Shown in pieces: positions 1 through 7,342 of a DNA stretch of 20,576 bases. Below the pieces are notes generated by a model. That model was not told the origin of the DNA. It did no database searches and saw only the letters and a program-made list of their open reading frames with translations. Numbering within the stretch: the stretch's first letter is position 1; each line of letters starts with the position of its first letter. The stretch comes from DSNY01 sp964539745 (GTDB lineage Bacteria > Pseudomonadota > Gammaproteobacteria > Burkholderiales > Burkholderiaceae_F), in contig CAZIJU010000064.1 in assembly GCA_964539745.1 (NCBI GenBank), positions 1 through 20,576 on the forward strand, in the 5' to 3' direction. The position numbers and the translations under genes are program-made.

Positions 1-328
1 TACCGCCATCATCAAGCCGTTCAAGCTTGACGAGGTGCGCGAGGCGCTGTCCGCCGTCGGCGTGCAGGGCATCACCGTCACCGAGGTCAAGGGCTTCGGC
101 CGGCAAAAAGGCCACACCGAGCTGTATCGCGGCGCGGAGTACGTGGTCGATTTCCTGCCGAAAGTGAAGGTCGAGGCCGCGGTCGCCGACGACATCGTCG
201 AGCGCGCGATCGAAGCGATCGAAAACGCCGCACGCACCGGCAAGATCGGCGACGGCAAGATCTTCGTCTACGACCTCGAGCAGGTCATTCGCATCCGCAC
301 CGGCGAAACCGGCAAGGACGCCCTTTAA
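1..328 (+). CDS. glnK: Nitrogen regulatory PII protein (GlnK/GlnB family), 5' truncated by window edge
   Basis: PII trimers sense 2-oxoglutarate, ATP/ADP and, through uridylylation, glutamine, and they gate targets such as AmtB. The reading frame is open from base 2. Alignment by eye to E. coli GlnB suggests about four N-terminal residues lie upstream, giving a 112-residue protein, the normal PII length. The T-loop is intact: the motif YRGAEY places the uridylylated tyrosine at residue 51 (bases 140-142). The C-terminal signature TGKIGDGKIF is also present. The stop is at 326-328 and amtB follows 17 bases later, the classic glnK-amtB pair, so the partner is probably AmtB. Residue 54 is Asp, as in E. 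coli GlnB rather than GlnK. The symbol glnK therefore rests on context, and glnB would also be defensible. Confidence 0.95.
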   Translation, partial: TAIIKPFKLDEVREALSAVGVQGITVTEVKGFGRQKGHTELYRGAEYVVDFLPKVKVEAAVADDIVERAIEAIENAARTGKIGDGKIFVYDLEQVIRIRTGETGKDAL

Positions 329-345
329 ATCCGATGAGAGACACC

Positions 346-1878
346 ATGAAGAAACTGCTCGTGTTGCTCCTCGCTGCCGGGGTGCTCGCACTGGGATCCG
401 CGCCGGCGGTGGCCGTCGCGCAGACCGCGCCCGGCGCCGAAGCGAAGAAGGAGGAGGCCAAGGCCGAATCCGCGCCCGCCGCAACGCCGGCCGCCGCCGA
501 GCCGGCGAAGGCCGAAGCGAAACCGGAGGAGAAGGCCGCCGACGCACCGAAGCCGCCCAACATCAACAAGGGCGACACCGCGTTCATGTACGTCGCGACC
601 GTGCTCGTGATCCTGATGACGATCCCGGGGCTCGCGCTGTTCTACGGCGGGCTGGTCCGCTCGAAGAACATGCTGTCCGTGCTGATGCAGGTATTCGTCA
701 CCTTCGCGCTGATATCGGTGTTGTGGGTGATCTACGGCTATTCGCTCGCCTTCACCGGTGGCTCGCCTTTCATCGGCGGGCTGTCGAAGCTGTTTTTGTC
801 CGGGGTGACCCCCGAGTCGGCGGGCGCCACGTTCAGCAAGGACACCTACATCCCCGAACTGCTGTTCGTCGCCTTCCAGTGCACGTTCGCGGCGATCACC
901 TGCGCGCTGATCGTCGGCAGCTACGCGGAGCGGATGAAGTTTTCCGCGGTGCTGCTGTTCATGGTCATCTGGTTCACGTTCAGCTATCTGCCGATGGCGC
1001 ACATGGTCTGGTTCTGGGACGGTCCGGACGCGATCAAGGACGAGGCGACGTTGAAGGCCGTCACCGACGCGGCCGGCTGGCTGTGGGCGAAGGGCGCGCT
1101 GGACTTCGCCGGCGGAACGGTCGTTCACATCAACGCCGGTGTGGCGGGCCTGGTCGCCGCGTACTTCCTTGGCAAGCGCATCGGCTACGGCAAGGAATCG
1201 CTCGCGCCGCACAACCTGACGCTGACGATGGTCGGCGCCGCGCTGCTGTGGGTGGGTTGGTTCGGTTTCAACGCCGGGTCCAACCTCGAAGCCAACGGCA
1301 CGGCCGCGCTCGCGTTCGTCAACACGCTGCTGGCGACCGCCGCAGCGGTCCTGTCCTGGACCTTCGCGGAGTGGATGATCAAGGGCAAACCGTCGATGTT
1401 GGGCGCCGCTTCCGGCGCAGTCGCAGGCCTGGTGGCGATCACGCCGGCGTGCGGCTTCGTCGGCGTGGGCGGTGCGCTCGCCATCGGCATCGTCGCCGGC
1501 GTGCTCTGCTTCTGGGGCGTCACCGGGCTGAAGCGAATGCTCGGCGCCGACGACGCGCTCGACGTTTTCGGCGTTCACGGCGTGGGCGGCATCGTCGGCG
1601 CGCTGCTCACGGGCGTGTTCGTCTCACCCGCCCTCGGCGGCACGGGTGTGTGCAACTACGTCACGAACAAGTGCGGCGACCCGGCCGACTTTCCCGGTGT
1701 GGCGGCGCAGGTGTGGGTCCAGTTTCAGGGCGTGCTGACCGCGATCGTGCTGTCGGCGGTGGTCTCGTACGTTGCGCTCGTGATCGTCAAAGCGATCGTC
1801 GGCGTGCGGGTGGCCGAAGAAGAGGAGCGCGAAGGGCTCGATACGACGTACCACGGCGAGTCCGCGTACAAGTTCTGA
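346..1878 (+). CDS. amtB: Ammonium transporter AmtB
   Basis: Ammonium channel of the Amt/Rh family in the inner membrane. The 510-residue product begins with a signal peptide (residues 1-26), followed by about 45 residues rich in Ala, Glu, Lys and Pro, and then the eleven-helix Amt core. Channel residues align with E. coli AmtB: Phe gate F181 and F308 (in GFNAGS), W222, D253 (ALDFAGG), S312, and the twin histidines H261 (GGTVVHINAG) and H411 (DVFGVHGVGG). The C-terminal tail EEREGLD that contacts GlnK is present. I chose the start at 346 because GAGAG lies 5 bases upstream and the signal peptide begins there. An ATG at 334 in the same frame would add MRDT but has no visible ribosome site. It is co-transcribed with the PII gene, consistent with channel blocking by GlnK in nitrogen excess. 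Confidence 0.97.
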   Translation: MKKLLVLLLAAGVLALGSAPAVAVAQTAPGAEAKKEEAKAESAPAATPAAAEPAKAEAKPEEKAADAPKPPNINKGDTAFMYVATVLVILMTIPGLALFYGGLVRSKNMLSVLMQVFVTFALISVLWVIYGYSLAFTGGSPFIGGLSKLFLSGVTPESAGATFSKDTYIPELLFVAFQCTFAAITCALIVGSYAERMKFSAVLLFMVIWFTFSYLPMAHMVWFWDGPDAIKDEATLKAVTDAAGWLWAKGALDFAGGTVVHINAGVAGLVAAYFLGKRIGYGKESLAPHNLTLTMVGAALLWVGWFGFNAGSNLEANGTAALAFVNTLLATAAAVLSWTFAEWMIKGKPSMLGAASGAVAGLVAITPACGFVGVGGALAIGIVAGVLCFWGVTGLKRMLGADDALDVFGVHGVGGIVGALLTGVFVSPALGGTGVCNYVTNKCGDPADFPGVAAQVWVQFQGVLTAIVLSAVVSYVALVIVKAIVGVRVAEEEEREGLDTTYHGESAYKF

Positions 1879-1987
1879 CGTTCCGGACGCGGGCTCGCTC
1901 CGCGCCGGAACGTCGCCCGCCGTTGGACCCGACCCGCTGCGCGGCCGGGTCAACGGCGGGCGCTCGCGGGCCGCGTTTGCGGCCCGC
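1877..1987. terminator. Three consecutive strong hairpins after amtB
   Basis: Three inverted repeats follow the amtB stop almost without gaps. The first pairs 1877-1886 with 1905-1914 (10 bp, perfect), extended by 1888-1892 with 1900-1904. The second pairs 1914-1925 with 1951-1962 (12 bp, perfect). The third pairs 1966-1974 with 1979-1987 (9 bp, loop GTTT). None is followed by a T-run, so they are not classical intrinsic terminators. They may end the glnK-amtB transcript by another route or protect its 3' end. The hairpins are seen directly; the function is inferred. Confidence 0.55.
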
Positions 1988-2017
1988 ATTGCTTGACCGT
2001 CGGACTGCCGGTGTCCG

Positions 2018-2033
2018 GGGCACGCTTCTTGCA
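2018..2033 (+). promoter_or_regulatory. Sigma-54 (RpoN) -24/-12 promoter
   Basis: The sequence GGGCACG-CTTC-TTGCA matches the RpoN consensus TGGCACG-N4-TTGCW at 11 of 12 core positions, the initial T being G. The invariant GG (2019-2020) and GC (2031-2032) are separated by exactly 10 bases. Transcription would start near 2044 on the plus strand. The neighbouring glnK-amtB genes belong to the nitrogen-limitation regulon that RpoN and NtrC control in many proteobacteria. I found no complete NtrC enhancer dyad nearby. Confidence 0.6.
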
Positions 2034-2043
2034 AAATTTCCGC

Positions 2044-2135
2044 GTGTGTCTCCCTAGCTCGCCGATCCGCGCCGATTCCGAGCGTGGATGCACCAAGGCG
2101 ATTCAAGGGCACCCGGCGGGTGCCCTTCTTTTTCT
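2044..2135 (+). ncRNA. Candidate sigma-54-dependent small RNA, about 90 nt
   Basis: This is the interval between the predicted start of the sigma-54 promoter and the intrinsic terminator. No credible reading frame lies inside it. The 5' part carries CTCCCT (2050-2055), which could pair with a purine-rich ribosome site. A short stem pairs 2057-2061 with 2079-2083. The 3' end is the terminator hairpin with a U-rich tail, the arrangement of many Hfq-dependent small RNAs. The alternative is that it is the attenuated 5' leader of gshA. Promoter and terminator are read from the sequence; the RNA itself is inferred. Confidence 0.45.
2105..2135 (+). terminator. Intrinsic terminator upstream of gshA
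   Basis: A perfect 10-bp stem (2105-2114 with 2118-2127) closes a GGC loop. It is followed by CTTTTTCT. This is a textbook rho-independent terminator for transcription from the left, ending either the candidate small RNA or read-through from amtB. It insulates gshA from the upstream nitrogen genes. Confidence 0.85.
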
Positions 2136-2165
2136 CCGACCTCGGGCCAGACGGGGGGCATTGGC

Positions 2166-2171
2166 TAGAAT
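2166..2171 (+). promoter_or_regulatory. gshA: Possible -10 element (TAGAAT) for the gshA operon
   Basis: TAGAAT matches TATAAT at five of six positions and lies after the terminator and 75 bases before the chosen gshA start. No good -35 hexamer is visible at 16-18 bases upstream. This is a weak prediction supported mainly by position. Confidence 0.35.
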
Positions 2172-2245
2172 GCCCACTCCCTGAGCGATGCGGGGCGCGC
2201 GCTGCGTTTCCGGGCCTACCGGCCGCAGCCGTGTCGCGCGAATGG

Positions 2246-3606
2246 ATGCCCGTGCCGACCTCTGCCGTTCCCCATCCGCCCGTCCCGGCCCTGCTGACCG
2301 CTTCGAACGCACCGCTGCTCGAGCTGGAGCGCCGCATCCTCGACTCGATGCCGGCGATCGAGCGCTGGTTCAGGCTGCAGTGGCAGGAGCACACGCCGCC
2401 GTTCTACGGTTCGGTCGACCTGCGAAACGCCGGATTCAAGCTCGCGCCGGTCGACATGAATCTCTTTCCCGGCGGGTTCAACAACCTGTCCGACGAGATG
2501 CTGCCGTGCGCGGTGCAGGCGGCGCAGGCGGCGATCGAGCACCTGTGTCCGGACGCGCGCAACCTGCTGCTCGTGCCGGAGCGGCATACGCGCAACGTGT
2601 TCTATCTGACCAATGTCGCGCAACTGGCGCGCATCCTGCGCACGACCGGCGTCGAGGTGCGCATCGGCACCCTGTCGGAGGAGGTCAAGGGGCCGACGAC
2701 GATCTCGCTGCCCGGCGGCGATTCGCTGACGATCGAGCCGCTCGCGCGCAACGGCGATCGCGTCGGCGTGGCCGGCTTCGATCCGTGCATCGTGCTGCTG
2801 AACAACGACCTTTCGGCGGGGATCCCGCCGATCCTGCGCGGCCTGCGGGACCAGGTCCTGGTGCCCCCGCTGCACGCGGGCTGGGCCGTCAGGCGCAAAT
2901 CGCATCACTTCGCCGCCTACCACGAGGTCGCCGGCGAGTTCGCCGACCTGCTGAAAATCGATCCGTGGATGATCAATCCGTATTTCGCCCGCTGCGGACA
3001 GGTCGACTTCCAGAAGCGGGTCGGCGAAGAATGCCTGGCGAGCAACGTCGACATGCTGCTGGCGCGCATCCGCGAGAAGTACAAGGAGTACGACATCGCG
3101 GAGCAGCCGTTCGTGATCGTCAAGGCCGACGCCGGTACCTACGGCATGGGCATCATGANNNNNNNNNNGCTGCCGAGGTGCGCGACCTCAACCGCAAGCA
3201 GCGCAACAAGATGGCCGTCGTCAAGGAGGGCCTCGAAGTGACCGACGTCATCATCCAGGAAGGCGTGCCGACCTGCGAGGACGTCGCTGGCGCCGTCGCA
3301 GAGCCGGTCGTCTACATGATCGACCGCTACGTAGTCGGCGGCTTCTACCGGGTGCACACCGAGCGCGGCCGCGACGAGAACCTGAACGCGCCGGGCATGC
3401 ACTTCGTTCCGCTCGCCTTCGCCCGTAGCTGCAACCTGCCGGACTGCCGCGCGCAGCCGGGGGCGTCCAGCGAAAACCGCTTCTACAGTTACGGGGTCGT
3501 GGCGCGGCTGGCGCTGCTTGCGGCCTCGCTCGAGCTGGAGCGTACCGCGCACCTGCTGCCGCCGGCGGCGGCGAACGCGCCGGCGACCGCGGCTGCTTCG
3601 GGATAG
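2246..3606 (+). CDS. gshA: Glutamate-cysteine ligase, proteobacterial GshA type (interrupted by an assembly gap)
   Basis: Catalyses the first step of glutathione synthesis, ATP-dependent ligation of glutamate and cysteine, in the cytosol. The N-terminal 304 residues are readable to base 3157 and contain the family-like stretches WQEHTPPFYGSVDLRNAG, APVDMNLFPGGFNN and VKADAGTYGMGIM. After ten Ns (3159-3168) the protein resumes in another frame as AAEVRDLNRKQRNKM and runs to the TAG at 3604-3606. The frame change is an artefact of the N-run: 11 missing bases would encode the remainder of the expected short Thr-x-x-x link and restore one frame, about 453 residues in all. ATG 2246 was chosen because earlier in-frame starts lie in or near the terminator and promoter and add non-conserved residues. 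No strong ribosome site is visible. gshB follows 13 bases later. Confidence 0.9.
3159..3168. other. Assembly gap (10 N) inside gshA
   Basis: Ten undetermined bases follow an A that fits the first base of a Thr codon. Upstream and downstream protein segments are both typical of GshA but lie in different frames. A true gap of 11 bases, or any number equal to 2 modulo 3, makes the gene continuous. Confidence 0.97.
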
Positions 3607-3619
3607 CGCGGACGCGCAC

Positions 3620-4600
3620 ATGTCGCAGGGGCTGTCGGTCCTGTTCGTCGTCGATCCGCTCGATCGCCTGAAGGCCTACAAGGACTCGAGCGTGGCGATG
3701 ATGCGTGAACTCGCGCGTCGCGGCCACGACGTGTGGGCGACGACGCAGCCGGAGATGGGCTGGTTCAGCGACGAGCGCGGCGGCCGGGTTCAGGCGCGCG
3801 CGCATCTGCTCGAACTTGCGCCGGCCTCGGCCGACAAGCATGCGGCGTGGTACGTGGAGCGCGAAGCCGGGGAGCGCGAGCTCGCCTCGTTCGACGCGGT
3901 GCTGATGCGCAAGGATCCTCCGTTCGACACCGAGTACCTGTACTCGACCTTCCTGCTCGAAGCCGCGCAGCGGCACGGCGCCCGCGTCTTCAACGACCCG
4001 CGTGCGCTGCGCGATCACAACGAGAAGTTCGCGATCACCGAGTTCGCCGACTACACGGCGCCGACCGTGGTCAGCCGCTCGCCCGAGGTGATCCGCCAGT
4101 TCCAGCGCGATCACGGCGACATCGTCGTCAAGCCGCTCGACGGCATGGGCGGCGCGAGCGTCTTCCGCCTGCGACCGGACGATCCGAACATCAACGTGAT
4201 CCTCGAGACCATCACGCGCGACGGCACCCGCACGGTGATGGCGCAGCGGTTCATCCCGCAGATCCGCGACGGCGACAAGCGCGTGCTGCTGATCGGCGGC
4301 GAACCCGTGCCGTTTGCGCTCGCGCGCGTGCCGCGCCCGGGCGAGTCGCGCGGAAACCTCGCCGCCGGCGGCATCGGCCGCGCCCAGCCCCTCGGCGAAT
4401 CGGACCGCGCGATCGCCTCGGCGCTCGGCCCGGTGCTTGCGGCGCGCGGGTTGCTGCTGGTGGGGCTGGACGTGATCGGCGACTACCTGACCGAGATCAA
4501 CGTCACCAGCCCGACCTGCTTCGTCGAAATCACGCAGCAGACGGGGTTCGACGTGGCGGCGATGTTCGTCGATGCACTGGAAAAGGCGGTGGCCCGGTGA
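3620..4600 (+). CDS. gshB: Glutathione synthetase
   Basis: ATP-grasp ligase that adds glycine to gamma-glutamylcysteine, completing glutathione. The product is 326 residues, close to E. coli GshB. Visible landmarks are the N-terminal domain VVDPLDRLKAYKDSS (11-25), MRKDPPFD (96-103), NDPRALRDHNEKFAI (125-139), the ATP-grasp glycine-rich loop KPLDGMGGASVFRL (171-184), the metal and substrate segment RDGDKRVLLIGGEPVP (216-231), and INVTSPTCFVEI near 293-304. The start at 3620 matches the family N-terminus; in-frame sequence upstream overlaps gshA and is low-complexity arginine. Its TGA overlaps the next gene's GTG start (GTGA), so the two are translationally coupled. Confidence 0.97.
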   Translation: MSQGLSVLFVVDPLDRLKAYKDSSVAMMRELARRGHDVWATTQPEMGWFSDERGGRVQARAHLLELAPASADKHAAWYVEREAGERELASFDAVLMRKDPPFDTEYLYSTFLLEAAQRHGARVFNDPRALRDHNEKFAITEFADYTAPTVVSRSPEVIRQFQRDHGDIVVKPLDGMGGASVFRLRPDDPNINVILETITRDGTRTVMAQRFIPQIRDGDKRVLLIGGEPVPFALARVPRPGESRGNLAAGGIGRAQPLGESDRAIASALGPVLAARGLLLVGLDVIGDYLTEINVTSPTCFVEITQQTGFDVAAMFVDALEKAVAR

Positions 4601-5073
4601 TCGGCGTCGTGTTGATCGCGCACCGGCCGCTGGCGAGCGCGCTGGCGGCCGCCGCGTCGCACGTCTACAGTTGCGCGCCCGAGCGCGCCGAGGACCGCGT
4701 GCGCGTGCTCGACATCGAGCCGGGCGGCGACGTCGCGACGGCCACCGCCGCGGCGCGCGCGATGGTGCGCGAGATCGACGACGGCAGCGGCGTGATCGTC
4801 CTGACCGACGTCTTCGGCGCCACGCCGGGCAACGTTGCATCGCAACTGGCCGAACCCGGGCGGATCGCGGTCGTCGCCGGCGTCAACCTGCCGATGCTGC
4901 TGCGGGTGCTGTGCTACCGCGAAGGCACGCTCGCCGACACCGTAGAGAAGGCGCTGGCCGGCGGCGCGCAGGGCGTGATGCAGGTGGCGGCAACGCCGGT
5001 GCACAACCAAGCCGCGGGCGAGGGGGCCGCGACACAGGACGATGATCTCGCGCGACTTCATCATCAACAATAA
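4597..5073 (+). CDS. PTS EIIA component, mannose/AgaF-type (PF03610-like)
   Basis: Small phosphocarrier domain of 158 residues. The N-terminus VIGVVLIAHRPLASAL places the predicted phosphorylated histidine at residue 9, and TDVFGATPGNVASQL is the conserved mannose-class EIIA segment. Translation starts at GTG 4597 inside the gshB stop, and its 3' end overlaps the HPr gene by 32 bases. No EIIB or EIIC is encoded nearby, so a sugar-transport role is not supported. In betaproteobacteria such EIIA-HPr-EI sets are regarded as regulatory phosphorelays. The usual THG around the active histidine is AHR here, so partner specificity cannot be inferred from it. The C-terminal tail (about 20 residues) is non-conserved. 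Confidence 0.88.
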   Translation: MIGVVLIAHRPLASALAAAASHVYSCAPERAEDRVRVLDIEPGGDVATATAAARAMVREIDDGSGVIVLTDVFGATPGNVASQLAEPGRIAVVAGVNLPMLLRVLCYREGTLADTVEKALAGGAQGVMQVAATPVHNQAAGEGAATQDDDLARLHHQQ

Positions 5074-5311
5074 ACTCGGCTTGCACGCGCGGCCGTCGGC
5101 GCAGGTGACGCAAACCGCCGCGAAATTCCAAAGCGACGTCTGGATCGCGAAGAACGGGCGGCGCGTCAACGCCAAGTCGATCATGGGCGTGATGATGCTC
5201 GCCGCCGGCCAGGGATCGAAGGTCACCGTCGACGCCGAAGGCCCGGACGAAGCCGAAGCCGTCGCCGCACTCGGCGCGCTGATCGAGTCCGGTTTCGGCG
5301 AGAACGAGTAG
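5042..5311 (+). CDS. ptsH: Phosphocarrier protein HPr
   Basis: An 89-residue HPr that takes phosphate from enzyme I on His15 and passes it to EIIA proteins. The active-site motif is NKLGLHARPSAQ with H15 and R17. The regulatory site KSIMGVMML contains Ser46, the residue phosphorylated by HPr kinase in organisms that have it. The start at 5042 lies within the EIIA gene in another frame, with AGGA just upstream. Length and both motif positions match the family exactly, which supports this start. Confidence 0.97.
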   Translation: MISRDFIINNKLGLHARPSAQVTQTAAKFQSDVWIAKNGRRVNAKSIMGVMMLAAGQGSKVTVDAEGPDEAEAVAALGALIESGFGENE

Positions 5312-5368
5312 CGCCGGCCGCGGCGCAGAACAACAACGGCGCCGCCGCGCGCGCTGCGAGGGCGAGGG

Positions 5369-7171
5369 ATGAGCAGGGTATTGCACGGCATCGGGGTGGC
5401 GAGCGGCGCGGCGACGGGCATCGCGATCGGCCGCGCCCATCTGCTCGCGCCGAGCGAACTGGACTTCCGCCGGTACCCGATCGAGCGCAAGGACGTGCCG
5501 CACGAGGTGGCGCGGCTGAACAACGCGTTTTCGATCGTTCGCGCCGAGCTCGACGAGCTGCGCGCGAACGTCGCGCCGGACGCGCCGAACGAGGTGCGCG
5601 CGTTTCTCGACCTGCACCGCATGATCCTAGACGACTCGCTGCTGTGCGACGTGCCGCGCGATCTGGTCCGCCAGCGGCTGATCAACGCCGAGTGGGCGCT
5701 GGCGATCCAGCTCGAGGAGGTCTGCCGCCAGTTCGAGGCGATCGATGACCCCTACTTCCGCAGCCGCGCGCAGGATGTGCGTCAGGTCGTCGAGCGCGTG
5801 ATGAAGGCGCTCGGCACCGGCCGACCGGCGACAGCGACGCTGCCGAAAAAGCGCGAAGACGGCGAACGCTTCGTGATGATCGCGCACGACCTGGCGCCGG
5901 CGGACATGCTGCATCTGAAAGAGCGCGCCGACGTCGGGCTGGCCGGCGTCGTCACCGAGCTCGGCGGGCCGACTTCGCATATGGCGGTGCTGGCGCGCAG
6001 CCTCGGTGTGCCGGCGTTGCTGGGTGTGGCCGGCGCGCGCTCGACCGTCGCCGAAGGCGACCTCGTCATCCTCGACGCGGAAGCCGGCAAGCTGATCGTC
6101 GAGCCGGACGCCGCCGAACTCGCCGCCTACCGCGCCAAGCTGAAGGAACAGACCGAAGCGCGGCTTGCGCTGCGGCGGCTGAAAGGCCGCATCGCGCGCA
6201 CCAAGGATGGTGTGGCCATCGATCTGCTCGCCAACATCGAGGCGCCGGAGGACGTGCGCGCCGCGCTCGAGGCGGGCGCCGACGGCATCGGCCTGTTCCG
6301 CACCGAGTTCCTGTTCATGAACCGCGACGAGCTGCCGGACGAGGACGAACAGTACGAGGCCTACGCGAAGGTTGCGCGCGCGATGAAGGGCAAGCCGGTG
6401 GTGATCCGCACGCTCGACATCGGCGCCGACAAGGTGCTGAACCCGGTCGCGCGCAAGTCGCTCGGCATGGCGCACGGGGCGCCGACCGCGGAATCGAACC
6501 CCGCGCTCGGGCTGCGCGCGATCCGCTACTGCCTCGCGTACCCGGATCTGTTTTTGACGCAGCTGCGCGCGATCCTGCGCGCTTCCGGGGTCGGCACGGT
6601 GCGCATCCTCGTGCCGATGCTCGCGCACGTGCACGAGATCGAACAGGCGCTCGCGTTCATCGCGCGCGCCAAGGAACAGTTGAAGGACGCGCATCGCAAG
6701 TTCGATGCGCGCGTGCCGGTCGGCGGCATGATCGAGGTGCCCGCCGCGGCGCTGTCGCTGCCGGCCTTCGTCAAGCGGCTGAAGTTCCTCGCGATCGGCA
6801 CCAACGATTTGATCCAGTACACGCTCGCGATCGACCGCGGCGACGCCAGCGTGGCGCATCTGTACGACGAGCTCCACCCGGCGGTGCTGAAACTGATCGC
6901 GCAGACGATCCGCGTCGGGCGGCGCGCGCGCACGCCGGTGTCGGTGTGCGGCGAGCTGGCCGGCGAGCTCGCGATGGCCGAGCTGCTGCTCGGCATGGGG
7001 CTGCGGCAGTTCTCGATGCACCCGTCGCAGATCCTGCCGATGAAGGAGCACCTGCAGGAGCTTTCGGTCAAGGCGTCGGCCAAGCTTGCCGCGCGGGTGC
7101 TGCGCCAGAACGACCCGCTGAAGATTCGCGCGTCGCTGGCCTCCCGCCGGGTCGCCGACCGCTCCGTTTGA
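5369..7171 (+). CDS. ptsI: Phosphoenolpyruvate-protein phosphotransferase (PTS enzyme I)
   Basis: Cytosolic enzyme I, 600 residues, which transfers phosphate from PEP to HPr. The N-terminal HPr-binding domain is followed by the phosphohistidine signature GGPTSHMAVLARSLGVPA (active His204). The PEP-binding TIM-barrel carries DGIGLFRTEFLFM (305-317), NPALGLRAIR (377-386), and SVCGELAGE (525-533) with the conserved Cys527. All catalytic landmarks are intact. It starts 57 bases after HPr, with GAGGG immediately upstream of the ATG. It is the last gene of the gsh-pts group. Its stop codon overlaps a perfect -35 sequence for the next transcription unit. Confidence 0.97.
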   Translation: MSRVLHGIGVASGAATGIAIGRAHLLAPSELDFRRYPIERKDVPHEVARLNNAFSIVRAELDELRANVAPDAPNEVRAFLDLHRMILDDSLLCDVPRDLVRQRLINAEWALAIQLEEVCRQFEAIDDPYFRSRAQDVRQVVERVMKALGTGRPATATLPKKREDGERFVMIAHDLAPADMLHLKERADVGLAGVVTELGGPTSHMAVLARSLGVPALLGVAGARSTVAEGDLVILDAEAGKLIVEPDAAELAAYRAKLKEQTEARLALRRLKGRIARTKDGVAIDLLANIEAPEDVRAALEAGADGIGLFRTEFLFMNRDELPDEDEQYEAYAKVARAMKGKPVVIRTLDIGADKVLNPVARKSLGMAHGAPTAESNPALGLRAIRYCLAYPDLFLTQLRAILRASGVGTVRILVPMLAHVHEIEQALAFIARAKEQLKDAHRKFDARVPVGGMIEVPAAALSLPAFVKRLKFLAIGTNDLIQYTLAIDRGDASVAHLYDELHPAVLKLIAQTIRVGRRARTPVSVCGELAGELAMAELLLGMGLRQFSMHPSQILPMKEHLQELSVKASAKLAARVLRQNDPLKIRASLASRRVADRSV

Positions 7172-7196
7172 CAGCGCCGCGCGCGCCGCCTACCCT
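7168..7196 (+). promoter_or_regulatory. metX: Sigma-70-type promoter for metX
   Basis: TTGACA (7168-7173) is a perfect -35 hexamer overlapping the ptsI stop codon. After exactly 17 bases comes TACCCT (7191-7196), which keeps the three most conserved -10 positions (T1, A2, T6). Transcription would start near 7203, giving a leader of about 140 nt before metX. Its position after ptsI fits a separate met transcription unit. Confidence 0.5.
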
Positions 7197-7275
7197 TCGC
7201 GACCTGTTTCGCCGCGCCGATTTGCCGACCAGCTTGCGGGCGCGTGGCCTGCGCCACAAATTCCGCTAAACGGTC

Positions 7276-7330
7276 CTGCGACTTCCCGTCGCAGACTCGC
7301 AAACCCGACGCGGCCGCGATCGGGTTTTTT
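7276..7330 (+). terminator. Hairpin plus intrinsic terminator in the ptsI-metX interval (possible attenuator)
   Basis: A 7-bp hairpin (7276-7282 with 7288-7294) is followed by a terminator stem (7301-7308 with 7320-7327) and a T-run at 7325-7330. It ends only 12 bases before the metX start codon, so no separate promoter can fit downstream unless metX is leaderless. Either it ends the pts operon with partial read-through, or it lies inside the metX leader and controls it. Confidence 0.75.
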
Positions 7331-7342
7331 CCTTGGTCACAC

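Noticed and set aside
325..1578. Long antisense open frames opposite amtB, ptsI, metX, gshB and gatB
   Set aside because: High-GC codon bias creates such shadows. Their translations are Arg/His/Gln-rich with no recognisable domains, while the opposite strand encodes well-conserved proteins.
2084..2245. Extended N-terminus for GshA from an ATG at 2084
   Set aside because: It would run through the intrinsic terminator and the -10-like element and adds residues without resemblance to GshA; ATG 2246 fits the family better.
3159..3606. gshA as a frameshifted pseudogene
   Set aside because: The frame change coincides exactly with an N-run, and both sides keep intact family-like sequence.
7244..7342. 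N-terminal extension of MetX from GTG 7244
   Set aside because: The frame is open, but the stretch contains the terminator stem and T-run and lacks family similarity.
7203..7342. Known SAM or SAH riboswitch upstream of metX
   Set aside because: I could not align the leader to the conserved core of any class I know. It is reported only as a possible attenuator of unknown type.
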